Below are positions 1-12,049 of a DNA stretch of 64,000 nt, one piece after another. The translations under genes were made by a program, and so were the position numbers. The notes under the pieces were generated by a model, which had not been told where the DNA came from, searched no databases, and saw only the letters and a program-made list of their open reading frames with translations. The DNA comes from Tetranychus cinnabarinus (Eukaryota; Arthropoda; Arachnida; Trombidiformes; Tetranychidae): contig WHVY01000009.1 in the NCBI GenBank assembly GCA_022266195.1, positions 124,001 through 188,000 of the forward strand. The letters run 5' to 3'. How positions within the stretch are numbered: position 1 is the first letter of the stretch; every line of letters begins with the position of its first letter.

Positions 1-3000
1 AAAATGATTAGCATTGTAAATGCATTTTAATGGAGCGAAAAGAAAACAAAAATTGAGTTTAAAAATAGCTTTAAATTGTGAGCTGAATGATGATTAAATT
101 GAGCAAAGTTAACTGGAAGGTTGATGTTCAATGTTTAGCCAAATGTTTAATAATCAATTAATCAATTGCAAGGATAAAAAGTTAATAACAATTGTAATTG
201 CAAGTGAAAACTGTTTACAAATGGTTTAAATAAATAACACTGTAAATCATTTTACGATGAAATGTTGATCATTAAAATGGTTAATGTTGAGATGAAAAGT
301 AAATGATACAAGTTAATTGAAACCAATGGAAATTGACTTTAGACAAAAGCTTTCAATTTACAATCAACATTGTAAAGGAACAATTTAGCTACAATTTACA
401 CCCAATATTTACATTAAAACCTTTTGGGTTAACCATTGTAATAGTTGATGTACAAGTTGATTGGTTAAACATTTCAATGTTTATATCAATTGTTCATTCT
501 TTTATTGCGTGGACAATTTTCTGGACAATTTGGTTAACATTTAAATTGTATTTGTTATTCAGATAACTCAACTGAAAATTGCGAGCAATCCATTTGCCAA
601 AGGTTTTCGTGATTGTGACATGGATGAATGGTGAGTAAATTGCACTTTATTAACATTTTACTGTCATCTTCAACCTCAATTAACCATATTAATTGTTACG
701 ATTTATTATCAAATCAACTAATAAGTCAACCTTTTCTTTTCCTTTTGTTTCCATTATTCATTTTGGTAAAGATTTTTCAACATTTACTCGGGTAATTTGG
801 ATTACCATTGATGGTCAATTTGTTGAACCGATTAATCGATTGAAAGTCAATAATCGACTGTCATCTCACATGTTTCAGGTTAAACCAATTGTTATATTTA
901 CAGTTGAGATTCACTTTTAAAATTTAACAACATTTAAGATACAATCAAGATTCAATCCATTAAAGGTCAACACTGTACAACACATTTTATTTACTGGAAT
1001 CGCTTATCATTTTTCAATTGTATCTTCATTGGTCATCCTTTTCATGTAAGGTGAATAAAATATATAAATGGACTTGATGATAAATGACAATTTAAACGTT
1101 AAAATTGATAGGAAAGTGAAATTATTTAGGTTAACTTCATTGTGGTGATCACAGTTTACGGTTTTTGATTGAAATATGGGTTAACGGTTAGGGTTTGCTC
1201 AATGGCAAGTTTTTGGTGAAAGGCTTGATGTCTATATTAACCAGAATTGGTTTTATCCAACGTACACTTATAAATGTTTGATTGTTAGTCAAGATTGCTT
1301 GAATTAATTTATTAATGGTGATTAAAATAATGGTAACACTTGGGAAGGTAATTATTTTAATAACTAATCAAAAGGATAAGGTGGGTTGAATAGGCGAGAG
1401 ATAAACACAACCGGTTGAAGGAGCACAAAGTCCTAGATGTTGCCTGTTTTCAATTATAAATAACACGATTAAATTAAAACAAATATTATGAATAGAAGAG
1501 TGTTGTTAAAGTCTATAAAAGCTGGTAAATCAAGATTTAGGTTTGCAGTAATTTAATTTAATTGCTATTTTGTAAATTAAAATCACAGTAAATAGAAATG
1601 AAAATTAGTGAGATTTGAAAATGACTCACTTGAGATTTAAGTTGAGCGGTTTATTCAAAGTGCCTCAAATAATCTCAACATAATTCTTCTGTTTATTATT
1701 GAAATATTATTCAACTTTACCATCATATCAACACTGATTAACGTCTTTTTAAGACTAGTTTACAAGACATTAGCATTTACTTTGACAAAAGGAAAGAAGA
1801 ATCAAGATTGAAAAGGATTGAAAAGCTTCAATTGTTGTCATCATTATCTTATCTTTTCAAGTCCTTCCTTCCTTGAAATCATCATGTTGATGGATTTAAT
1901 GATGAAAATGGTGTTAAAGGTGATCAATGAAAGTGTATTAATGAGTGTACTCTGGGTAAAACAAGAGAAAAAAACTGAAGAAGAAAAGACGACTAAAGAG
2001 TAAACATTAACATAACTTATACTGTAAGGAATAGTAACTTGAATTTCATGGTTAACAATCAACATTCTTGTAACTCAGTAACTATTCAACTTGAATAGAG
2101 CCAAGAAGGAAAAAATAAGAGATGAAAATAGGTAAAGAATAAGTGGAATCTGTAATACAAATATGATTTTTGTTTGGAAACATGAGAAAGACGAAGGAAT
2201 TGCGACAACAGATTTCACTTGAAAAATATTTTAGTGTATTATGCTTATTGTTATTAATTTCATGAGTTACATTAGATGAAATAATAACAATGGCATGGGA
2301 ATGTTAAGGTAGAAGCTCGGAATGATTGCTTGAATACTCAATTGAGATTGAAATGGATAAAATGTAGACAAGAAAAATATCTATTTATTGTTGATGTAAC
2401 GAGAAACTCAAGAGATTTTGTAATGTACAAAAGTATGGATAAGTAAAAATTGAAGTGCATTTACTTATGATATGGTTATTGTTATTGATACAGTAAATTT
2501 GAAATAATTGTTCCTAGTTTATAACAATTGATATAATAATAAGAGTAAACACAGAGTGATATTTCCATTATTATTAACCAATTATTAATATTATTGTAGT
2601 TAAATGGCAGTGGTTAGAGTTTGGTGAGTTTATCAACAATCAGATTACCAGGATTCTACATGTTGGTCATAATGATTGGGATGAAAATTGAACCAAAAAA
2701 ACCAGAAAAAAATCTAATTATTTGTAGCCAAGTGAGTTAAGAGTATTAAAAAAAGGTTAACAATGGGTGATATTGGTGTTGATGTTGATGGTAATGGTAA
2801 TGATCATGTTGATGTTTGTGTGTGATAAAGCTGAAAGGATGAACAGAGTGGAGAGAAGCGCTGTTTAGGGATGAAGATTGAATAAAACCATTGGAAAAAA
2901 TTGATGATTGCCTTTATAATTGAATCCAGATAATAGTAAATTTGAAATGGCCATTTAACTCAACGAATCCTTCTCTGCTTTATACAGCCATGATAATACT

Positions 3001-6000
3001 GAATTTGAGCTTTTATCTTTTTCCTTTTCTTTTTCTTTCTTTTTTTTCTCCATTTTTGGCATTTTCTTTAAACCATTCCATGTTTCCATCATCTTCTTGA
3101 CTCTGGTGTATTTTAGTTGAAAATATGTTTTCTTCTTGTTAATAAACAGCAAATTTAAGTTGATGGCGTGTGTGTTTGTACATTTTTATAGTGAAATTTG
3201 AAGGGAACACAAGTCAAACTTGGCGAGAGTTGAATTACCAATCATGACTTTGTGCATAATATTGTGTTAGCTTTTCAATGAACTGATAACCTCGAGGAGA
3301 TTTCAATCATTATCTTTATCATAATACTTATGATTCGAATCAATGGTGTATGAAGCGAAATAAGAAGATGAGAAAAGACTGTGCTTAGGTAATTGGAGTT
3401 ATATTCACATGAAATCATTAAGTACTGTGAGTGTGTATGTGAGTAATGTGTTTTTTTAGTTATCACCCTTGAAGCTACATGTAAGGCAGTTAGACTTTTT
3501 GTTTAAAGGTGAACGTGAGAATGATGGAGAAAATTGATTTCGATCATCCGGAATGGTCAAGATTGGACGTGGCCATTATGATTTATCCAAGTGTTGAGAA
3601 GGTAAAACAACAAAAATTTAAGATAATAAGTGATCTTAAAGGTTAACTTGTTCATGTATATGCAATACTTCTTTCTCTGGATTGTTGAACAAGAAGATGA
3701 TAAATATTTTTCAAGTTGGATAAATATTTTGCGATAAAAAGCAAAGAAATCCCTTCAACAGCAAATGAATATGAATGAAATCGAAATGAACTCTGCTATT
3801 TGAAAGTATCTTAATCTCATTTTTGTCCATGGTAAAGTCAAAGGTCTCAATAAACAGAATATTGAAAGAACAGTTTTATCCTGGAAATGTAAAGGTAACA
3901 CTTAATATTATATTATACTGATGATGAAAGTGGTTTAGCATTTTTCATGATCATATTCTTGTTGGAGTTGTCATAAGTGTTGTTGATTTAACATCCATTA
4001 TGAACACTTAACAGCAGCAGCAATCTACATTAATCATTTACACGAATCACTGTCAATTGCTTTCCATTTCAACATTGTGTTCTGTTCAGCATTTCATTTG
4101 TATTTGAAAACAGCAATTACAACAAAATCCGTAGTTTATGCCAATGTGATTAAACTTGGTGATTATTGATGGCAAACATTGCTTGTACATGAGCAGGATG
4201 ATTAGTCCATGACATCTTGATTAAATGAAATCAAGGTAATCTGATGGTTTAAGATTTTTGTTCCCGTTTGATATTGAGTCTGCCAAGTAAATAGGTGAAC
4301 ATTGCTTTGGTCAATCAAAGTGAATGTTCAAGTGCATTTATGTAATCCAAAAGGTGAAGTTGACACTTAAGGTTAGTAATGCGAATTTATCTTGTTTTTT
4401 CTCTGTTCAAAACAACTTTTTGAATATCGATCTTGTAAGCTCCAATTTCCTTGCCTTTTGTAAATTGGAAATACACTCAACTCCCAATTGTATCCAACAT
4501 TGTATTTTTCAACTTGTTTTCAATTTCAGCTTTCAATAAGTCTGGATGTTGTATAAATAGTATAATTAGCATGGATATTGAAAGACAACATAGATGAGTA
4601 AACAGGTATCATTTCAATGTCTTTGCTCTACTCCTCTCTCCTGTTAATCGACCAGAATTTTTCCAATTAATGTTGGATATTTTTCCAAGCATTGGGCTTG
4701 TTAAATTTTGTACCAACAAAATTTCCAGTGAAATTTAGATTTACGATTTTATCAGTTTTCTGATTAGTAATTCCAGAGTCATTAAGCATTTGAAGTAGGA
4801 ATTGGTGAGTCTCGAATTAAAAATTTAGCTTTACTTTTGAACAGGTTCAATCGGGAAATCCAGAAAAACTGTAACTCGAAATTGTGATAACCAATAAATT
4901 TGCAAACAGATTGATTGATCCACATTAACCATGCCATTAGAGGAAACATCAGGTAAATTGCGAATAAGATAATTCATAAGAATCTAATAAATTAATCTTG
5001 AGTTGTATCAATTTGCTGATGTTACAACATGCATTAACTGTTAATAGATTGGACGAATAGAACCATTGAAAGAATGTTTACTTAATTACATGAGTATTAA
5101 GGTTGAATGAGAAGATTTCAATATTCGTAATGGAAATTGCAATCAAGTCAAATTGAATAACCTGACATAACACTTTACTTCTTTTAGTAAACTTCACATT
5201 GAATAAATCTAGTGAAGTTTCAAGTCACAGTTAATTAAATTAACTCAAGTAAACATTGGTATGTATAAAAGCTGTGTTTCCAAGTTTTAGTCAATGTTTT
5301 TTTGATGGCTGATAATTGACTTCTCCGCATACAATAGGAATCCTTTGAATTGGGTAACAAAACTTCAGCAATTGAAAGAAAACCAAAAGAGTTCCAAATG
5401 TGTTAATATTTAATTCAATTGGAATGGCCAGTCGATTGATTTGAAACTGTATCGTTATATTTCGTCTTCAAGATCAGTATGTGGCTTTGTTGTGTGTCAC
5501 GTCAATAAGATTTTGCAAGAGCTACATCTTCACTTGTTGATTTATTCTGGATTGGGAAGTTAGTTGCAAACTTTCATAAATATTAATAATAATAGAAGCT
5601 AACATTGGATTCCATATGGAAGTATACAAGAACTGCCATCCAAAATAAATGTACCCAGATTGTGAAATATTACTGTAGAATTCACATTTCGTAGAGACAT
5701 AATTTATCTAATTTTTTACATGAGACTTATAAATTCTCAAGAAAATCTTACACTCGAAATGGAGATGATTATAACGCTAGATGTTGGTAAGAGTGATGAG
5801 AGTTAAGATGAATCGAGTGATGCTCCTAGAAATGATATAAATGTCTGTTCATCTCTTTCAATGGAGCATTTTGTAACGTTCCAAGAGTGATCATGAAGAT
5901 ATCCGACAGCTGAAATGAATACTCTGAAGGCCAAGGGAATTTTCAGCCAACGAAAAAGGAAAATATCACCATAAAAACTCAAGACACAGATATACTATGT

Positions 6001-6944
6001 AAAAAATGATAGCTGTCATTGTTGAAAGTATTGAGTCACTGTTGACTGATCCTGAAGAGTTCCTTTGAAAACTTAGAAATTTCAAACAAAGCAATGCAAC
6101 ACCATGTAAAGTCTTGAAAACGAGTTGAGGCTTATTATCAAACCAAACAGGGTAATAAGTGTAAAGGTAGTGAAGAGTTGCAGTGTCAATTTTGTCGGAC
6201 TTTATGATAAAAAATTCATGAACCTTCGCGGCTAGAACCGACAAGCAACTGAACTTTTACTACATCTATGTTTAAACTAAAATAAAATGGCGAGGCAGGA
6301 TAAATAAGATCAAAAGTCAATAGAAGGAAACATGTTTACAAAATTAAATAAAGAAACCACAACACTGACAAAATTAAATTGTTATTCACGTTATTTGTTT
6401 TAAACTTGATTTCCCATGAGTTTGAAAACATGATAATAGACGAAGGACAGATTGATAGGAACCAAATAAAGATTCACAAATATAAGTAAAGAGTAAATAA
6501 ATTGGCAAATTGCAATTGTGTTATTAACAGTGGATCCAACAATGGAAAAAGGAAAATGATTTTATGATTAATTTGGTGACAAGATGGCGTTAACAATCAT
6601 TTCTATGATGTAATCAAAAAAGGCGGCTAAAAGCAGAGAAGAGCTAAACTAACAGAAAAGATAATCAGAAGATGTCTCTTAATGTGCGTATTTTGTTTAT
6701 TTTATGCCTTAATAATTGTTTTCTTATGTTCTTAGTATATTAAATTAGTAGGATTACTGTGACAGAATATGACAAAGTAAAAGTTAAAGGTAAGCAGAAG
6801 GAAAAAAAACTTCACAATCTAATTACATACTACTAATTAACTTGGTGCTCTTTGATCAATCACCATTTCTGCTCTCCTTTTTTGCACAGTTAAATCACGT
6901 TACATTGTGTTTGTATTTCTACCAGCTTTATCAACACAGCTTTG
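1..6944. other. Long AT-rich stretch without a recognisable gene
   Basis: I see no exon with recognisable protein homology in this stretch. The open frames are short and low in complexity. The longest is 92 codons on the minus strand at 5966-6244; it opens with TTG, not ATG, and resembles no family I know. A pyrimidine-rich tract near 3005-3060 explains a Lys/Glu-rich frame on the minus strand, and TG-rich simple sequence lies near 2768-2822. It may be intergenic or a large intron of a gene outside the window. Confidence 0.6.
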
Positions 6945-6952
6945 TTTTTCAC
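6945..6952. repeat. Left 8-bp target site duplication of the hAT element
   Basis: TTTTTCAC directly precedes the left terminal inverted repeat and is repeated exactly after the right one. Confidence 0.8.
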
Positions 6953-7390
6953 TAGTGTTGCAAAATATTGAAAAAAGTTATTTATCGATAGGAAAAATAT
7001 TGTTTGAGTACTTATCGATAATTATTGATGATATTGTTATTGAAAAAATATCGTTAAATATTGAAAAATATTGCAATATATTGTCATTTTCATAGGATTA
7101 CTATGAAAAAATAGATATTAGATTTTTATTGACTGAATTGCAGATTGAAAACTTAATCAGAAAACCAGGCAGTGAGCTTAGAAACATTAGTTTATTAACA
7201 TTAACCTGTGCATTCTTCATTAATTATTGACTCGCTTAAGAAAAAAACATTTTATTTTAGCTGGACGTGCGATCTTTTGATAATATTACAGTTATTGTAG
7301 TTATCGATAGTATTGTCGGACTTATCGATAAATATTGCTAGCTTTGTTATCGATATTATTTATTGTATCGATGATATTGTTGCAACACTA
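6953..7390. mobile_element. hAT-type non-autonomous DNA transposon (MITE)
   Basis: The element is 438 bp long. It begins TAGTGTTGCAA and ends with the exact reverse complement TTGCAACACTA, an 11-bp terminal inverted repeat that extends imperfectly inward. It is flanked by identical 8-bp direct repeats TTTTTCAC at 6945-6952 and 7391-7398. An 8-bp duplication plus a TIR with a GTTGCAA core is characteristic of the hAT superfamily. It has no transposase-sized ORF, so it would depend on an enzyme supplied elsewhere. Inside the ends are five perfect TATCGATA motifs (6983, 7013, 7302, 7323, 7348), two near the left end and three near the right, as expected of subterminal transposase-binding repeats. 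It lies about 390 bp upstream of the TANGO2 start codon. Confidence 0.85.
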
Positions 7391-7398
7391 TTTTTCAC
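7391..7398. repeat. Right 8-bp target site duplication of the hAT element
   Basis: TTTTTCAC directly follows the right terminal inverted repeat and matches the left copy exactly. Confidence 0.8.
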
Positions 7399-7780
7399 AT
7401 TATTTTTGCATTATTTTTACAATTGCTGTCAACATTAACATTAATACGGTCAAGGCAATTGTGTGTTATTTCACATCTGATTCCTCAATTTTCCTACTCG
7501 TTTGCGTCATTCTGAGGATTAAGAATAACATCTGACAATATTTGGGTAAATATCTTGCAAATATTTTTTAGAATGTCCTTTCAACAATCTGTTTCTTTTT
7601 TTCAGACAGTGTTTATGTCTCGTTATTTGTTTGAGTCATAACAAAATCATTGTTTTCGAAGAATAGTGCAAAATTCAAGATCACAGCAACACATTTAAAT
7701 TGGGTTTTTATTCATTACTATTACCGACAACGATCTGTTGCTTTATCAGATAGCTGTGGCTAGTAACTCAACCCGTTCAA
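7399..7780 (+). promoter_or_regulatory. Presumed TANGO2 upstream and 5'UTR region
   Basis: This 382-bp AT-rich region separates the hAT element from the TANGO2 start codon and carries no ORF of interest. The promoter and 5'UTR are expected here by position only. I could not place a TATA box or initiator with confidence. Confidence 0.35.
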
Positions 7781-10700
7781 ATGTGTTTGCTTTTTTTTCA
7801 ACTCAAAGACAAATTAGATTCACCGAATGACTTTAAAGTGATTCTAATTAGTGTTCGTGATGAGTTTATGGCAAGACCGACATCACCTTTAACTCGTTGG
7901 CCAGAAAGTGATATAATTGGTGGTAAGTTATCTGTTAATCAACTTGTTCACAATGACAACATTTTCATCAACAATAAGAATTGAATTATATTGTAATACT
8001 TCCTTACCTGATTAAAAAAGTGGTAAGAAAATGTGTTGACCAAAATTTGTTAAACGATCAATATGGTTAGTGAAACAATATTCAGTTCGTGTTTTGCTCT
8101 TTTTTCTCTTTTTTGTTATGTTTCTTGAATATTACAGGAATTATCAAGGCTAATTCTTTTTGATGGTTGTTTCCTCTTTTTTTAACGGTTCATGTTATCA
8201 ATGGTATAATTTTGAAGACAAGAGCGCAAGATAAACAAATCTTCAATAAGAACAACTGCTTAATTCAATAGCAACAGGAACAAAAAGCAAAGAGTAATCA
8301 AAAACGATGTTGAAGAGTTTTTGGTTGCTCAGTCAACTGGTTGTTGTTACACACAAGAACACATATTTCAGGTTAGACTTTTTAAAGCCCTACACAATGT
8401 TTTACCCTTTTCTGATAATGATGATGTTTATGTTGATGATGAATTCTTTTTATCTTCTTTAGATGCTGGTAGCATAAGGGAAACATGTTTACGAACGGAT
8501 ATATAAATGTGTGATGTCATTTCGAGCGCATTTTTTCTCTCCTTCTCCCTCTCTCATTTTATCTGACTCCCTTCCATTTCTCACTCTAATTTGATGTAGC
8601 CAAAAGGACAGACTCCGAGGTGCAGTTTTCTCCATTGATCCAGTTACCTTTTCATCTTCATTGAAAGAGAGGCAGTAAAATAAAGAGAAAAGGATAGATA
8701 AAGAGCGAAACATGTTTCAAAAGGCTGGAGAAAGAGCCTCAGATGGAGAGTAAAAAAATGATGTTCTGAAGAGAAAGTTTACTTTCAACGCCGACTCGAT
8801 GCATCTAATGACTGATTTAATCTGATTTAACTCCAATGTGACCATATTGTTTTCTCATGAAATGATTCATTTCACTCAATCCTCTTTTTTCTTCTTCTCC
8901 CTCTTTTTGTCTCCATTATTTTATCTCCTGTTTGAGTCGTCGAATTTCTTTATCTTTTAAATGACAAATTGTAGATACACGTAGACAGTGAGCAATCTAA
9001 TTTCTTGCTGCAAACAGTGATTCACCTCACTGACCACTGACAACTTGAAATCTAATCAGTTAATTATTGTTGTTTTCTGGTTCTCTTTTCTTCCATTCAT
9101 TCCGCTTTACCCTTTAATCTAACAGGTTGTTTGTCTGTAAGGATATCCGTTGCTATTTCTATCCAACATATAAACTCGTCATCGCCTAAATATTTTAAAT
9201 TGTCAATTTTTGCTCATTTAAAGGATATAATTTAATTTGCTTATTGATGAACATGTTGCTATTGATGGTTAATTAGTAAATATTTCATATAAATTTTTAC
9301 TCTTGATCCTAGGAATTGTTAGTATTGAGCTCATTAAAATTTTCATGTTTTCTCTCTTTCTTGTACAATGCAGCTCAAGACTTGGAACCTGGAAGAGAAG
9401 GTGGAACGTGGTTAGCTGTTAATTCAAAAAATGGAAGAATCGGAATACTTCTTAACATCAAGGAAGCAAAGCATGATCTAAATCCTCATGCAATGGGTCG
9501 AGGTAAATTGAACCCATTAACAACTCTACCAGTAAAGAGAAAATAATGATTCAAATGCAATTTGGAGACAATTTGCACTAATTAGCTACTCGATTTAGCA
9601 TTTTTTTGCTTTTATCAGTGATAAATGTATTGTAGATTTAGCTAATCGGAGAGTATAAAAAAAAGTTGAATTTATTCCAAGTTTCAACGTAAAAACATGA
9701 ATGATTGATGATTTGGTTAACATTGTCAAGAGACTTTTAGGTTTCTCTTCTCCCTTTTTATTCTCATCTCATCCTGTCTTTACTTTCCATTCTCACTTTT
9801 GTCTTCCGATGATCAGTACCATCCATTGAGGATTGGAAAATATATGTTTACTTGGTCCATTAAAAGCCAATAATGATTGCAAAAACATAACCATTCCAAT
9901 CTAATGACAAGGAAACATAATTTAATTCGCATCTGTTGAGTGTAAAATTCTCATTTTGCATAAATTTTGTCTTTTATTTTTAATTTATCAAAGTAGATTC
10001 ATGTTCATGTTTAACCAAATGCCAATCATTCATATCCATTCGAATGACTCGACTTTTGAAATAGGGTTGACTGTATGTACAAACTAATCACTTTGATGAA
10101 CCTTTAACTATTACTTTAATATTGTTACTTTCATATTCTTGTGTTTCTTTTTAGGCAAAATCGTTACCGATTTTTTGAATGGCAATAACAGTGATAAATA
10201 TTTACAATCATTGGCAATGAATGTTTCTAATTACAACGGATTTACTTTTGTTGGAATCGATTCTAAATCCTGTTCAGCATCATACGTCAACAGTTTTACC
10301 AAGCCTCACATTGTCAAGCTACAGCCAGGTGAATTTTTTATCAATACAAATTTGTACAAATCAAATACAATTTTATTGATTCATGATCATTATATTGATC
10401 TGTCTAATCGCTGATCTATTTTTTCATTATAAATTAGGTATTTATGGCTTTGGAAATGCAGATGATCCAAGTAAACCATGGAAAAAGGTTGATTATGGTA
10501 GAGATAAGTTTGCCAAGATTGTAACAGAACTTTCATCAACCGATTGTAAAGATAAGCTAATAGAAAGATTGTTTTCGTTGGTTTCTGACGATACAAAGTA
10601 ATGTCATTATTTTTGCTCTGTTTATTTAATCATAAAAGCTTAGCTAAATTAATTTTTGTTCATGTTTAGATTGCCTCATGATGAAAGGTTATGGCGTCAA

Positions 10701-11186
10701 GCATACGATTGGACAGAAGAGCAGTTGGAACAATTGAATGCACTATTTGTTAAAATTCCTAGCAAAGAATATGGTTCCAGGTATTTCTGACAGTCCCGAC
10801 AGTTTTCACTACTTGATGTATAAATCTTATATCGTATTTATGATTTGTATTGACCAACTCATGATTTGATTTGTATTCATCAGATCAGTCTATGTGAAAT
10901 TTTGATAATGGACTTTTTAAGTAATTTTTTAGCTGCTTGTTTCATTTTCAATGAAAGGCACTTGAATTATGCTACTTTACTGATTTAAGTTGATTTCTTT
11001 TCTCAATCTAACGTTGATTCTTATTATGATTTTACTTCCAGAACTTGGTCCATTATTCTGATCGATGGTCAAGGTAATGGTAATGTTATTGAGAGGACTC
11101 GGATTCCACCTATCGATTGCTCTAATAATGATATCACCTCAGAATGGAAAGAAACTTCTTTTTCATTTAAATGCAGTCCAAATTAA
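7781..11186 (+). CDS. Tango2: TANGO2 (transport and Golgi organisation 2) orthologue
   Basis: This is a TANGO2/NRDE-family protein. Human TANGO2 mutations cause metabolic crises, and the protein has been linked to mitochondria, ER/Golgi and lipid or heme handling; its molecular activity is debated. Six exons join in phase: 7781-7922, 9374-9502, 10155-10328, 10438-10597, 10670-10780 and 11042-11186, giving 286 residues against 276 in human. The start is fixed by the conserved Met-Cys opening. Residues 26-29 are RDEF and 57-61 are GGTWL, both family hallmarks. The later blocks YNGF, the conserved G-x-Y-G-x-x-N-A stretch and the final R-T-x-S-x-I-L-I-D block are also present. The family signature NRDE reads VRDE here. 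No signal peptide or membrane segment is evident. All five introns have GT-AG ends. The gene converges on AKAP17A. Confidence 0.93.
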
Positions 11187-11381
11187 TTTATCCACATTGA
11201 CTTTACACCGTGATCGCATTGAATCGACAAAGTGTTGCAGACAGTATCTTCGTTTATTCCCACTCACAAGATCTATACGCAGAGAAGATTGAAAACTTCA
11301 GAAATATTTCATTTGAGATGAGCCATAATCTATTCTGATTGTCGATTTTGTCAAATTCCGTACCCGCTCAGTACGAATATT

Positions 11382-11387
11382 AATAAA
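11382..11387 (+). terminator. Candidate poly(A) signal of TANGO2
   Basis: AATAAA lies about 195 nt after the TANGO2 stop codon, a normal spacing for a short 3'UTR. Confidence 0.55.
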
Positions 11388-12043
11388 CAAACAGGACAAC
11401 AATTGTACTCCTGTAATCAAATTACTAAAAATAAATGTTACTCAAAAACTATTTTACTTGACTTGAAGGTTTATTTAAAATCGAAAATGGAGATTTAATG
11501 TGTAGCAAAACGATGTGGCCACATGTTTTTCATATGTAGTTCATCAATTGGATTACTGAAAGACTTTGAAGCCACTGTAAAGTGGTACAGACAGTGAAGT
11601 TGAAAGATTTTAAGAACGAAAATTCATGCAAAATCCTCTAAATATTTCTAATTTCATAAAAGTTTGAATTTCAATGCTCTCTATTGCGGGTACATGACGA
11701 ATCACGTATTTAGAAAGCTCATTCCAGGCTTCAATTTTTGTCGTCTTCATCTATACTGTCCAATCTATTATCTTGTATACCATTTTTAAGTAACGATTCA
11801 GTTTTTCTTTATAAATCGTGCTTAAGTAATAAGTTCGAGAAAAGATAATTTTCATGGAGAGATATTTTGATAATCGGCTATTATGAGGCTAGTGCACAGC
11901 GAAAAATTTTTGAATTTTCTTAAACCTTTTTCATATTCTTCTTAAATTGGCTGTGTTTCAGTTGAATATACACCTTTCATGCTAATAATCGGTAAATCTT
12001 TTTTAATTCTACAAAAATTGAAAACATTTTGAAAATAAAAAAT
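11388..12043. other. Convergent intergenic region, no gene seen
   Basis: This stretch lies between the 3' ends of TANGO2 (+) and AKAP17A (-). I found no coding exon, structured RNA or repeat in it. Confidence 0.6.
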
Positions 12044-12049
12044 TTTATT
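12044..12049 (-). terminator. Poly(A) signal overlapping the AKAP17A stop codon
   Basis: On the minus strand the last codons read GAC GAA TAA followed by AAA, so a perfect AATAAA shares the stop codon. If it is used, the 3'UTR would be only some tens of nucleotides long. Confidence 0.5.

Noticed and set aside
5966..6244. 92-codon minus-strand ORF
   Set aside because: It starts with TTG, has no known motif and no convincing partner exons; it is mentioned only in the description of the first region.
8321..8506. 61-codon ORF with an acidic stretch in TANGO2 intron 1
   Set aside because: TANGO2 is complete and in phase without it, and the sequence matches no part of the family.
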